Positions 37,643 to 49,900 of a DNA stretch of 64,000 bases are shown here, one piece after another; position 1 is the first letter of the stretch; each line of letters starts with the position of its first letter. The position numbers and the translations under genes were made by a program. Below the pieces are notes generated by a model. The model made no database searches, was not told the DNA's origin, and saw only the letters and a list, made by a program, of their open reading frames with translations. The DNA lies in contig NC_066586.1 of NCBI RefSeq assembly GCF_905475345.1, forward strand, positions 11,169,400-11,233,399, read 5' to 3'. Origin of the DNA: Vespula vulgaris (Eukaryota > Arthropoda > Insecta > Hymenoptera > Vespidae).

Positions 37643-39468
37643 ATGAACGAACCTGGATATACAAAGTTAGTATAAAGTTAAATTACTTTCTTTTATATCA
37701 ATTATAAATAATTTTAATAATCTTAAACAAATCTTAAATCCTTTAGTTATTTACGCAACGTAGAACACGTGCGTGAAACATTACGTTCAGCTGACATAGA
37801 TGAATCCGATCTTAATGAAACAACACAGATATTATATCCTGCAAAAGATCTTTTTTCTGGCCATGGTATCAAATTGGTGGAGCTCGATGAACAGTTATTA
37901 GAAATAGTTAATAAAGGAGATAGGTAAGAAATTAATTTCATAGTATATTACATAAAGGTTGTATACTTTTATAACTAAATTTTTGGAATTGTTTTATGTC
38001 TTACAATAACATTTTGGTAAGATAACTAACTTTATGGGATTTAAGTTTATCCTTTAAAGGTAATAGTAATGAATCTGCAGTACTTTGTACAGAGAATCGA
38101 ACTTATGAGATAAAAGAAGCAGAAACATCAAATTCTTTATTGTTGGTACCTGATTTAATGTTAGCGGATGATACAAAGAGCTCAGAAGAACATGGTAGAG
38201 TGATAAAAAGATGCTGCGTAACAGGAATTTTTCATACCTACTATGAGGTATTTAAGATCGTCTTTATAATCATTTTAAAAAGTTTAATAAATATTAATGA
38301 GAATTGTTTAGGTACACGAATGCAAACCTCGAGTTGATAAAATATTGACTGTACTTGAACCTTCTTGTTACAAAGGTAAAGAAAATGAGTCGGAAATAAA
38401 TTCAAGGACACTTTATGATTGGGATAAATTAAGAAATGAAATTCAAGCTAGTGAGGATGAATTGAAACAGGCTTTAAATGATCACTTAGTTGTAACAATA
38501 GATGGTAATTTTTTATAAAATTATATATAATTAATTATATATAATATATTAAATCATGAACTTCATCAGAGAATTATTCTAATAAAGTTAATTAGCAAAT
38601 ATTATTTTATATTTTGCTATTAAGGTTATCTTCGATTAATATCGTTTGAAGGAGAAATACGACATTTGACATATATGTTAGATCTGTTCAATGATTACTC
38701 GTGGGAAGTAGATGAGGTTGATAAAGAAATTACATATGATTCTTTAAAAGAACTTATTGCTGAACCTATTTTTAAAGCATTGTTTGAGAAATATACAAGT
38801 TTAAGCGAGAAAGTAAAAGAGGACGGTAGTCCTTTTTATAGGTACTATTTTCAAATTATAGATATTTCTAATAATTCCATATATTTCAAAGTTTTAAAAC
38901 ATAATTTTTCTTACATAAAATTCCTTTGTAGATACAACGAAGAAAAAGTATGTAAAATTTTAGCAAAAGTTCTTCTTACCGCTTTACCTATTAATAAGTA
39001 TAATGATTTTATGGAATCTTGGAAAATGGGTGCTCCAGAAAGTAAGTGAATAGTAACATAGTTTTTGAATACTTACTTGTGATTTTTATTAAAAACAATT
39101 TTAGAAATAGTCCCAAAAGAGGAATACTTAAGAGGAATTGCAATTATTATTTCTGATAAAAATATTATGCAAAAAGAAGTGATATCTTTTCCAGAAGAAA
39201 CTCTACCAAAAAATATCAATGATAGACTTAAAGAAATATTTAAAGTAAAAGAAAAGTGGACTCTTGAAGAAATAACTCCGTACATATTGTTAGTATGAAA
39301 ACATTTTTTGAATGCTTCACTTTACCATTTCAAACTATTATTTAGCAGTAATATTATTTCAGGAAATTTGAAACAAATAAATTGAATGTGAATGCTTTAT
39401 TAACTAAATATGCAAGATGTTCTACACACAGCGGTATTAAATATTACAGTTCAAAGCATGGGAAATAA
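37643..39468 (+). CDS. DSCC1: DSCC1, subunit of the Ctf18-RFC cohesion clamp loader
   Basis: Eight exons: 37643-37665, 37747-37923, 38046-38247, 38312-38504, 38625-38841, 38932-39041, 39105-39288 and 39363-39468 (stop). All phases close, giving 403 residues (human DCC1 393). The third exon acceptor at 38045 was chosen because it restores SLSFKGNSNESAVLC, matching the vertebrate HSLVIRG...AVLCS region. The later-seeming acceptor before GTAATAG would give a stop. Other family signatures are EIQASEDEL, GYLRLISFEGEIRHL and the C-terminal KFETNKLNVNALLTKYAR with KYYSSK. DSCC1 acts with CTF8 and CTF18 in an alternative RFC that loads PCNA and supports sister-chromatid cohesion and DNA polymerase epsilon. 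Head-to-head with Elongin C. Confidence 0.95.
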
Positions 39469-39569
39469 ATATTAAGCAGCTTTCTTAAAGTTGAGTAGAT
39501 ATAATAAGTTTTAAATTATTTATGTATATTATGTATCAAATTAATGAATTATAAATCACAAAAAATAAA
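39464..39569 (+). terminator. candidate poly(A) signals of DSCC1
   Basis: AATAAA occurs at 39464-39469, with the DSCC1 stop codon TAA embedded in it, and again at 39564-39569. The second, about 100 bp after the stop, is the more plausible signal for a normal 3' UTR. Confidence 0.4.
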
Positions 39570-42049
39570 ATATGTATATACCAATGTAGATTTTGTTAAT
39601 AAGATAAATATTATTAGGTTTTAATTTATATAATACATTTATGATGCTGAAATCATATGCGCAGTTTATTTTGCTTGCAATCATGATACATAGTTACATT
39701 TACACAAATTTATAAATATCTCTGAAATGAGACTATATATTGTATATTTTTATCTCCTATCAAACTGATATAACAGTAACAATTTCAAAGGTATCTTTAT
39801 TTTCTCTTCTAGATCTTTATCATCAAGAAGATTTGAAATAGATTAGTAAGAACACAAAATCAGCTTATATGTCATCATCTTTTTAATAGACAATAAACCT
39901 ACAATATATATATATATATTATACTATTAAGAAAGTACTCCAAAATGAGAAATATTGCTTTTAATATATGAATGGCATAGTGGTTACAAATATTTAGAAG
40001 AATAAAGCATTTAGCAAGTTTCCTCGATTAAAAAAGCACGATTGTTATTCCTCTAATGTTTATTTTACGACATTCAATTTTTGTAGTATTAATAATCATA
40101 ATATTTTTTAAATATTGTTTTTATATATTAGAGAGATGATCACATATTAACTAATTTGTGTATACCGTAGCTCATGTGTGAAGTCAATGTGCAAAGTACG
40201 GATAAAAGTTTAAAAAGATTTTTTTATATTTAGATAAACAAAAGAAATAAAAAAAATATTAAAAATTAAATTATTTCTCTGCGTAAAAGACAGTCAAAAA
40301 AAAAATGAAATTCATACATAGAACAGCATTTATTAATATTTCTATAATAATATAATAATGAAGATATTTTATACAATATGGGCACTCATAACTGCTATGA
40401 TTTTACAAGCATCTTATATAGAATCGTGAGGTGGAAATTGGTCTCATATCCGAATAAAATTTTGATAGCTATATACTTTCAAATTTAGTGATTTAAAGTT
40501 AAGATTCTAATAAACGAAAGTAAATTTCTTTTTTATATATAAAGATAAAAATATACATATATTGCTACAAGACAAAACATGCATATTTAAGAAGTTATAT
40601 TGGTTATATCACCAATATTATTTACTGAATAAAAAGAAGTGAATTTTGTATAGTATTTTATGTACATTTAACATAATTTAAAAAAGTGTCTTATGCTCTC
40701 AAAACAGTAGTAGTGTCAATGATTATACTATTAGTCATTATATTACTACTGGTTCCTGGGAGATATGTCATGGCAATACATGTCATGGCAAAACTTTCCA
40801 CTACAAACTCAAGATTCTGTCTTGAGTACATAAGCACACCTTGGCACATCAAGGCTTAAAAGCCATGAATACGATTTTTCGAATTAATAAAAATTGTAGC
40901 ACAGAGTTAAAAGTTTCTTATCGTGTGCGAATATGATAATACGATGTATGAGTATGTATGGTGATATCGATGTTATTAATACATTCATTTAAGAATGTTG
41001 CCTAAATAAGATTTCAAATTTCCCAGGAACTTAATAAAGGATATGTTATATGTGGAAAAGAAGTGCTATTTATTTGTAGAATATTTGGTGATGCTTTAAA
41101 AAAAGCATCGAACACACTAATGTAAATGTTACTGCCAACCGCACTAAAAAGCTATTAGCAGCATCTCTGTGAAATTGCCTAAAAATATTTTGTAGGAACT
41201 GACTTACTGTCGGAGAATGAGATTCGCTTTTTATAAAACATCTTGTACAAACGTTGCAAACTGGTATGAATCGTTAAATAATTTGCTAATAAAAATAACG
41301 TTCAGTCCCATTTTTTACATTATAATTATTCCCCATAGTACTTCTATATGTAGGAAATAGACTATCAAATTATGAACTTGTATTAAAAACAACGTGGCAA
41401 CATTGTGTCTTACAAGAAACCAAACCTTTGCACGATATATGCAATATTCAACTACTTATGAGGTGATGCAATAAGAGAAACAATTTCCTGAACTATGAGC
41501 CATGCAAATAACAATGTTGCAACATTATTTGAACACTTATGTTTGGTTTTCGTCAAGCTTTAGAAAAAACTGTAAAAAGCATATCAGATATATTTGCTAC
41601 ATGGGTGTCTCTATGTGTTGTCGCATAATTGCAGTCTTAATTGAGCACACGCGTCTTTTGCATCACCCCATACATACACGTATTTGCCATAACAAATAGT
41701 AACTTTAATTCTAAAACTTTGGAGTTGATTCTTTATAGTTGTGACTTAAATTATCTAGTTTACTACTTCTATATCTGGTGAATACTGTCCTATCTATAAG
41801 TACGCCTGGACAAAGTGTCTGTATATATAAATATTAAAAAGAGCTAAAAAGCACGAATACTAGATGTCCTGTTGTCGATATATTCATGGGACATACACAG
41901 GTAACTCATACATTATCGTCTATTTACATACGATCTAAGTAGTATTCCAAAGTATCCCTGAAATCAGTGTACATGAGCATCACTAATTTTAATAGAATGC
42001 CAATGTTAATAATTCTTTTAATATAATCACCTCAATGAAAGGCATCTTG
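39470..42049. other. tail-to-tail 3' regions of DSCC1 and FAK
   Basis: No exon is seen between the DSCC1 stop and the FAK stop (42050). Most of it is likely the long FAK 3' UTR on the minus strand. Candidate FAK poly(A) signals (TTTATT on the plus strand) lie at 41069-41074 and 40329-40334. Two nearly adjacent 12-nt direct repeats lie at 40765-40791, and a 14-bp palindrome at 41513-41526. Confidence 0.55.
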
Positions 42050-43947
42050 TTAGCTGTCACTGGTAGGTGTTTCATTCGAAGATTTATTAGCAGTGAATAC
42101 TGACTGTTGACTAACACCCATCGCGACTGACTGACTCGGATGAATAACAGGTCCCACTGTCTGAACCAAATTGCATGTTACTGGTACAATCGGTGGGAGA
42201 TTAACGGAATTATTCATAGGACCCATATTACAAGATAACGACGGCCTTTTTCTTTCTAAGCTATTGGTTGCCATTTGTCTTCTACTTGTTGAATTACGTT
42301 CAAGACTATTCGTTACAATGTGATGCCTCCTCTCTAAACTGGTTCCACCGCTAACATCAGTTTGACTTCCCTATTAATTGCAAAGTATCATGATTAATAA
42401 TACACGTTTATATTTATAGAATTATGTTAGACAAATAAATATACGTTAAAATCACCTGCAAAGAACGATCAACCGATTGACCCATCCGATGTAGAAGATC
42501 TCCGCTTTGGCTTTGTCTGAACGTTGTTGTTTGCCTTTCACTCGACTGGCTTCTTCTCAAAAAATGTTCACCAGATTGGCTCGATCGAATGCAATGTTCC
42601 GGCGTTGAGTCTCGCGACGTATTCTTATCATTTTGTCTTTGACAAATTTGATTGTCCACGTATGGATATCGAATACGAATAGAGTCGATTACGTCTAAGA
42701 GGTTCTTTGCATCCATTGCTAAAATATGAGCCGCAGAAAGCATTCCCCTGACGAATAAAATAATGATATTAATCAAAATCATCATTATATCTCATATACT
42801 TTTATTATCTTAAAAAGCTGATTGATATATAAAAACTTACTTTCGATATTCTGCATCTAACGTGGTAGCACTATAATTTTGTGCTAATTTCATAGCCGTT
42901 ACAAGCTCAGCCATATCCTTACTTAAAACCTTATGTGCCATCTCTACTTCTCTGTGTGCAGATATAGGTAAGATTTCTACAAGAGCATCAACGGAGGACA
43001 GTAAAGCTCTCAATTCGATGCCTACTCTTCTTACTAATTCTAAATACTGATCGGCTTTACTCTGCTGAACGCCTGTAGTTATATCATTTGTTTGCATATT
43101 AGTATACCAAAACACTTCATGATTACACATTTTTATAGCGGTTAAAGAAATTTACCTTGCGACAGAGACATAACTGCCCGAACTACGCTGGTAGTACAAT
43201 CATATACTTTATCATTAGTTCTGTCCAAATCTGCTGTTGGTGTTGGTTCCATTTTCTAAAAATTCAATTTGATTGAGTATAATATATTAGAATTAATCTA
43301 TAGCATAAATTTTATTGTATCAATGTTAATATCATTACCTTTACAACTATTACTTTTTCTTTCTCTTTCTCGGGTCCTTTGTCTGAACCAAGAGAACCTG
43401 TGTTTGCGGTATGAGGCTCATGATTTGGTGATTGCGTGGCTGAACGAGGAATTGGTGGACTAGCACTTTCATCTCCACTTGTTGCGATTGACAAACGTTT
43501 CTATAAACAAGAAAAAATAGTAAATATATCCGTATAAATGAAATATAAGTCATTAAATAATTTTTATTACCTCCTCTCTCGCAAGCCAACGACTATCTTC
43601 TTCTGATTGCCGTTGCTGTTCCAAAAGTCGTTGTTCTAATAACTTTTGTTCGTCATCTATACCAGTGAAACTATCGGCACCACTGTCAAATATTTGGGAC
43701 TGTGCACCTCTCTGAAATATTCATGAAAGCATCATTAACATTCCTAAACATTCGTAACAAATTCGTTCGAATAAACAAATAATTTACAAGAAATATTAGT
43801 ACCTTAATGAGGAAAAACAAAATATTTAAATGCGCATGTATATCTGAATGAAATGTTCATATGTACACAGTAAAAATTAAAGAGATGCATAATTTTCGAA
43901 GTGCAGGACTTTAAAATGTAAGTAATGCAGTTAAACTTGCTGCATGC

Positions 43948-43981
<34 letters not shown>

Positions 43982-46900
43982 GTATATATAATAAAACGCA
44001 ATATAAGTAAAAAATGATAAAATAATAAGAGTCCAACGTTGGATTAATTCGACATGCATATAAGAAGCCTATCAAATATAGCAAATCAAAGTATTGGGTT
44101 GATGTAAATTCTTGTTGCGTGTGTAACTGAAGAAGATGTATATGTTTTAAGAGAGCATGTATGTATGTTGTTCACGGATACGCGTAGACGTTTATGGTCG
44201 TGTGTGTGAGGAAGTGCACGTTTGCATATTGCAAAGCGTATATACACATATATACATCTGCCTCAAAATAGATGTACGGTGCTATAGATACACGGAATTG
44301 TGTAATATCAAATGATATGCTTGCAGATAGAAGATGCAATTTTTCATTCCTAGGAGGCATAGTCAAACCTGATCTTGCTGTGCCTCCTCTGTCATCGAGC
44401 TGCTAGATGACATGGTGCTGTCGCTGACAGCAGAAGATATAAGTGATCCAGATAGAGTACCGTCGGTAGAACTTGTCAATGGTTCATCTTGTTTCGATGT
44501 TACGAACGTAGTGATTTTCGCTATGCCAGTTGCTACTTGAGGTGCACATGGTTTAACAACCGTTGGTGCCACTTGAACTACTTGTTGTTTAACACCAACC
44601 GCATTTATCACTTGTTGCTGTGTCGAGAAACCTGTAGCACTGTACTGAACTTGCGTTTGTTCCGTAGGAGCGATATAACCAGAATGTTGACCTAAGATGA
44701 AATTAGGAACATGTGGTTGAGCGTGCTGTTGGCTACTTTGTTGAATCATAACACCTGGTGCAGCAATACGAGCTTGAATACCATGAGCTTGTGCTACTCC
44801 AAACGATTGATGCTGGTTTCCGGTAACGTTCAATGATGCAGGCGATTGGCTGTTTGCCATTCCACTTTGCACTTGCGGTATATAATTTGGCATTTGCACT
44901 TTTTGTGCTTGAACAACCGTGACAGACGTGGCATGGGCTGTATATATTGGATTGGCACTACTTGTTTGACTTTGTTGCATCGTATGTTGCGATGATGTGT
45001 AAGAAAGAGACTGTGGTTGTAAAGGAGTTTGTCGTTGGATATTTTGTGTTTGTTGCGTTCGTGGAATGTATATGTGTTGTTGTCCCACTTGGTTAACGTT
45101 AGAATATATTTGTTGATGTTGATAGTTTTGAGGATAAAGTGGTTGAGATTGCAAGTTTTGAATTGGCGTTGGACTGTAAACCAATTGACTTCTTCCACTT
45201 GGAACAAATGATGTAGCTGAACTAACGCATGTCATGTCCCCACCACTTTGACTCTGAGCACTTTGTGCTCGAAATTTTAAAACAGGGCCATACAAACATT
45301 CCGCATTGGCAGTAGATATTGGAACGTTAACTGTATTAATACGAGGAGATCCTGTAGCGGTAATAGCATTTGAAGTAGACGAACTACTAGGAATTGTGGG
45401 TTGTTGACCACTAGCGTATGCTTGGCTGGTGATATTAGTGGAGTGTTGACCAATATTAGGTGATTGAACATGCGTGCCACTCACAAATTGAGTTTGATTA
45501 TTTAAGCTGCTAGGGCCAAAATTGCCTGGATTTTCACCAAAGTTACCACCTACGCTAGGACTTTGACTGAGATTACCTACGATAGCCGAACTTTGTGTAA
45601 AATTAGCAACGGGACCGTAAATTTCACCACAAGCAGTAGTCGTAATGGGTATCGGATTCGATGTTGAAAATTTCTGCACGGGCGAATATAAATCTCCCGT
45701 GATATTACTGACAACTTTGGAGCTTACTGCGTATAAGTTTTGCATCTCTTTAACCTTTTGTTGTTTTCTACCGGCAGCTGGTGATTGTGTCTGAGCTGTG
45801 TCTGAGATATTGAGACTCGACATGAGGGGAGACACGGTGTCTGAGGAATCTAGAGAATCTAAATTAGTGTCGGACAAAGTTGAATCTCCTGATTGTGTGT
45901 CGTGAGAAGCAGTAGGCTCGGAGATCGCCGGATCGAAAAAGGGTAAATCTGAGACAACGGCAGTAGTCAAGACTTGATCTTCGTCTTGAAATTGTACAGC
46001 GAGTGTGTTAAATGGAGAGGCAGGAGTAGTGTAGACAGAGGGACATACCCCCCTAGTTTGATTATCCTTAAGAAGTTGAGCAAGAACTTCCGGGCTCTGT
46101 GCTACGATATACGTAGAGACAGGCGCAGCTGCTGTTAATTGTGCTGGGTCTGCTGCTGTATTTTGTGGCTGTCTGGAAGGTTTCGGCGGTGGAACTTCGT
46201 CTGCACCTGTAAGATATATTATTTCAAACTTGAACGAATGTTTTTTCATTGCTAAATATTGTGAATAATTCATACGAAATTAAATATCTCCCCTACCCCA
46301 AGACATGGCTTGAACTCTTCTATTTTCTCGTCTCATTGTCTCCTGTTGTTGGTGCTTCTCTTCTAACAAAATTTCACTGTAACATAAATCGTTGAGAGTC
46401 AGAGTTACTTTATTAAATTATCCTTCGAAACGACGGTTAACAACTTACTGTAATGTTTCTCTAATCTCTTTGAACGTTGGTCTTTTGCTAGGTTCGTAAC
46501 TCCAACATTGAGACATCAAGGAATACAAACGTGGAGGGCAGTGATTAGGAAGCGCTAGTCTTTCACCATTTTCTAACTTACGAATGACTTCGTTATTTTT
46601 TACACCTTGGAATGGTTTCACACCTAACATCAATATCTCCCACATACAAACACCTGAAATTATTAAATATCGTCATTTCTACGAGCTGAAGATATAGAAT
46701 TTTTGAACAATTTTTTTTTTGTGATATCTAACCGAACATCCAAACGTCGGACGAAGTAGTAAATCTTCGAAAGTTTATACTCTCCGGAGCCATCCACTTG
46801 ATCGGTAATTTACATTTGCTTGCGGTGTAATAACTTTGATCCTCCACCCATCGACTCAGTCCGAAGTCTGCTAACTTGACGCAATTATGCGAAGAAACTA

Positions 46901-49900
46901 ATACATTTCTAGCTGCGATATCTCTGTTAAAGAAGTCGCAATTAAATTGTATTTTACAAATAGAGATAAAATTTATCGTATTGTTCCAAGAAGGAAAACA
47001 AGTTTTTTTTTTTTTTTTTTTTTTAATACCTGTGCACAAATTTTTTACTCTCGAGGTACGATAAAGCGGTACTAAGTTGGAATGTGTAGAGTAAAAGAGT
47101 CGCAAGATCTAATCGATGTTTGTTAGATTGAAGATATGCACGCATCTCTCCAAGTCTTGCCAATTCCATGACCAACCAGATCGGCGCTTCGGAACATACT
47201 CCAATGAGTCTAATTATATGAGGGTGTTCAAATTGTTGCATGATGTCTGAAATACGTTTAAATTACAAAATATTCCAAACATTTAAATTAGTCTTATGAG
47301 AGTATATAAGACTAAATTATACACGTACATGCTTCTTCGAGGAATTTTTCAGCAGTAGCAAGGTCCGCGTCAACTTTACACGTTTTCACAGCAACAGCTA
47401 TAGTTTGTCCGTCTCTACCTTTATACGATCCCTTATGAACATTACCAAATTGACCTTCTCCAATAATCTCACCCAGTTCTACTTGATTACGGACTATTTC
47501 ATAATCACGTGCTAAAATTATGAAGAAATTGAAACATATGGTGTAATTATTTGAAAAGTTAATAAATTAATCATGAAATATTATCAAGTGAAAATAATTA
47601 AAACATAATTTTACATACTAGCTGGAGTCGAATAATCTCCTTCCTCGTCTACGATCTCTGCATAATCTTCAGACAGAATCGTTCCTGTTTTGCTCACATT
47701 TTTTTCAGGACTATTGAAACCATCTTGTCTATATTTTGGAGGATGTGCATCTAACGAAAATAGAAAGAACCAATGAGATCTAGGAAATATTTGATAAATA
47801 TGATATTTTGTTTATTTGTCGATGTAGTCACGTTTGTAGCCAGGGCATGCAAACGGGTGAATGTTAATAATTATTAGGGACAAAAATTAATCTTACTTCG
47901 ATGCAATGACTCTGGCTACAAGCTTGTATACAACAGCTTTAAATTACCATAAAAGGATCTTTCAAGACTACAAACCTTTGCATGGACAGGGATAATTTTT
48001 CCACGATGCAGCTTGGAAGTGTGAACAGGGTTACAGCTTAGTATAATTTGTTAAAGTAAATAATGGGGATGCGTGCAAATTACTCGATTTTTGACAACAA
48101 TTTATTCGTTTAATGTAACTCAATGTTTCAATTTTATAAAAAATATTATCAACGATCTTTCAGGATTATGCAAGAAATGAGCAAGTTGATCGTTACTAAC
48201 GACTAAAAAAATTTACAAAACTAAATATCTCTGTTCGTTTTTTTAGAAAAGAATCATACCAGCAAGCTATTAATGTTTAACGACGATGAAAAGAAATATG
48301 AAAAGATTTTACAATCCGACGATATCGTCGATGATTATCATTTACTCTGTTTATACAGCGCATGCCAAATATTTTTTCAAGTGTATAATATTTGATAATA
48401 TAAATGTTTACCTTTTCTATTCCATAACGAAGTATTACTGCCAGTCACTAGTCTACAATAACCGTCTATCAAATCAGCAAGACTCTCCGCTTGGTCCAAA
48501 CTCGAGCAAGTTATGCTCAGCGTTTCAGCTGCTCCAGCGACTCTTAATTTGATACATGCTTTGGCATGTTCTTTGCAGTCAGAAACCAGCGTTTGAATTG
48601 ATTGTATTTGTGAGAACTCCGCCATTCTAGTCGGCTAGGATAATCGACAAAGAAAAAAAGATGATCGGTTTAAGAACAGCCACGATGGGATCTCATTGAT
48701 TTTAATTTGACTTTGTTAGTCATCTTACCACCGTTCCACCTCGATGAGCCATATAAGATATGCCGAGATCAGGACCGATGACTAGTTCAACAGGAATGGA
48801 CCAGCTTGACTGGAGATGAAAAGATAAATTTATTTTATAATTCGTGTTACGTTTATTTTATGTCGCCTAGAAAGAATTCGTTTCTTTTTCCTTTTTTCTT
48901 TTTCTTCAAGTTAATCAACTTGATATCAAACTTTCTTACCCCCAATGCACAAATGAATCTTTCCTGGTCGAACCTATAATGTGCCCGAAGCAAGTCAAAA
49001 AACTTGAACATGCATTCTAACTCCGAAAGAGCAGCTACTTTCTTGAAATGTTGCTGTATCAGCTTTCGAAGTGCCTTTGGCTTCATTCCGTTTAACACGG
49101 ACCGTGGAAGAAACTTGTGCAAGCCAACCTTAATAAAATGTTTACTTGTTAAATTATATATATGATATATATGTATGTATGTATATATATATATATGCAT
49201 ATACATGTATATATGGTATATAACAAATATATATATAAGCATGTGTTTTCTATTTATTGAAAAAAATGTAACGTTGACCCTACCTCTCGTTCTAAATATT
49301 CCAAGTTACTTTTCTTGTCGAGAGCCATTTGTGGCATGTCTTTGAAGAAATAACGTATCTCTAAGCAACATAATTGAACGGCTACGTCTTGATCCAGTGC
49401 AGCATGATTTGCATACAGGTAGTCGTTTCGTACCTATAGAATGATTTTTTTTTTGTAAATAATTTCATACATTATTCCAAATTTATATATAATAGAACAG
49501 TTGCCAATTATAGGGAAGTATTCTAAATTTGAGAACACGTTTATTTACATATAAAAGAGAAATGTTACTCACTTCAAGTTCTATATTTATAAATTTACTT
49601 TACTATTTTTTTTAATCATTTAAAAAAAAAAAAAATCTCATAACAGACAACTTTTTTCTATTATATTTCATTCGTTGAAAGTTTACCTGATCATAATAAT
49701 AGTAAAATGTAACTTTGTCTTTCTCGTAGAGATCGTTCAGATTTTGGGGTAGATATCGTACTCTGAGTTCGTACCTCCATTCGCAATGAGGATGTTTCTT
49801 TTCATACTTTTCTTGAACCTAAATCCAATGATTATCGATATCGTTAGATATCAATTCGAAGACATGTATTAGATGTACAAAACAAGTTCAACGCCTTTAC

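Noticed and set aside
38058..38064. AAAG|GTAATAG as the acceptor of DSCC1 exon 3
   Set aside because: It gives an immediate in-frame stop. The acceptor at 38045 restores the conserved SLSFKG...AVLC region and correct phase.
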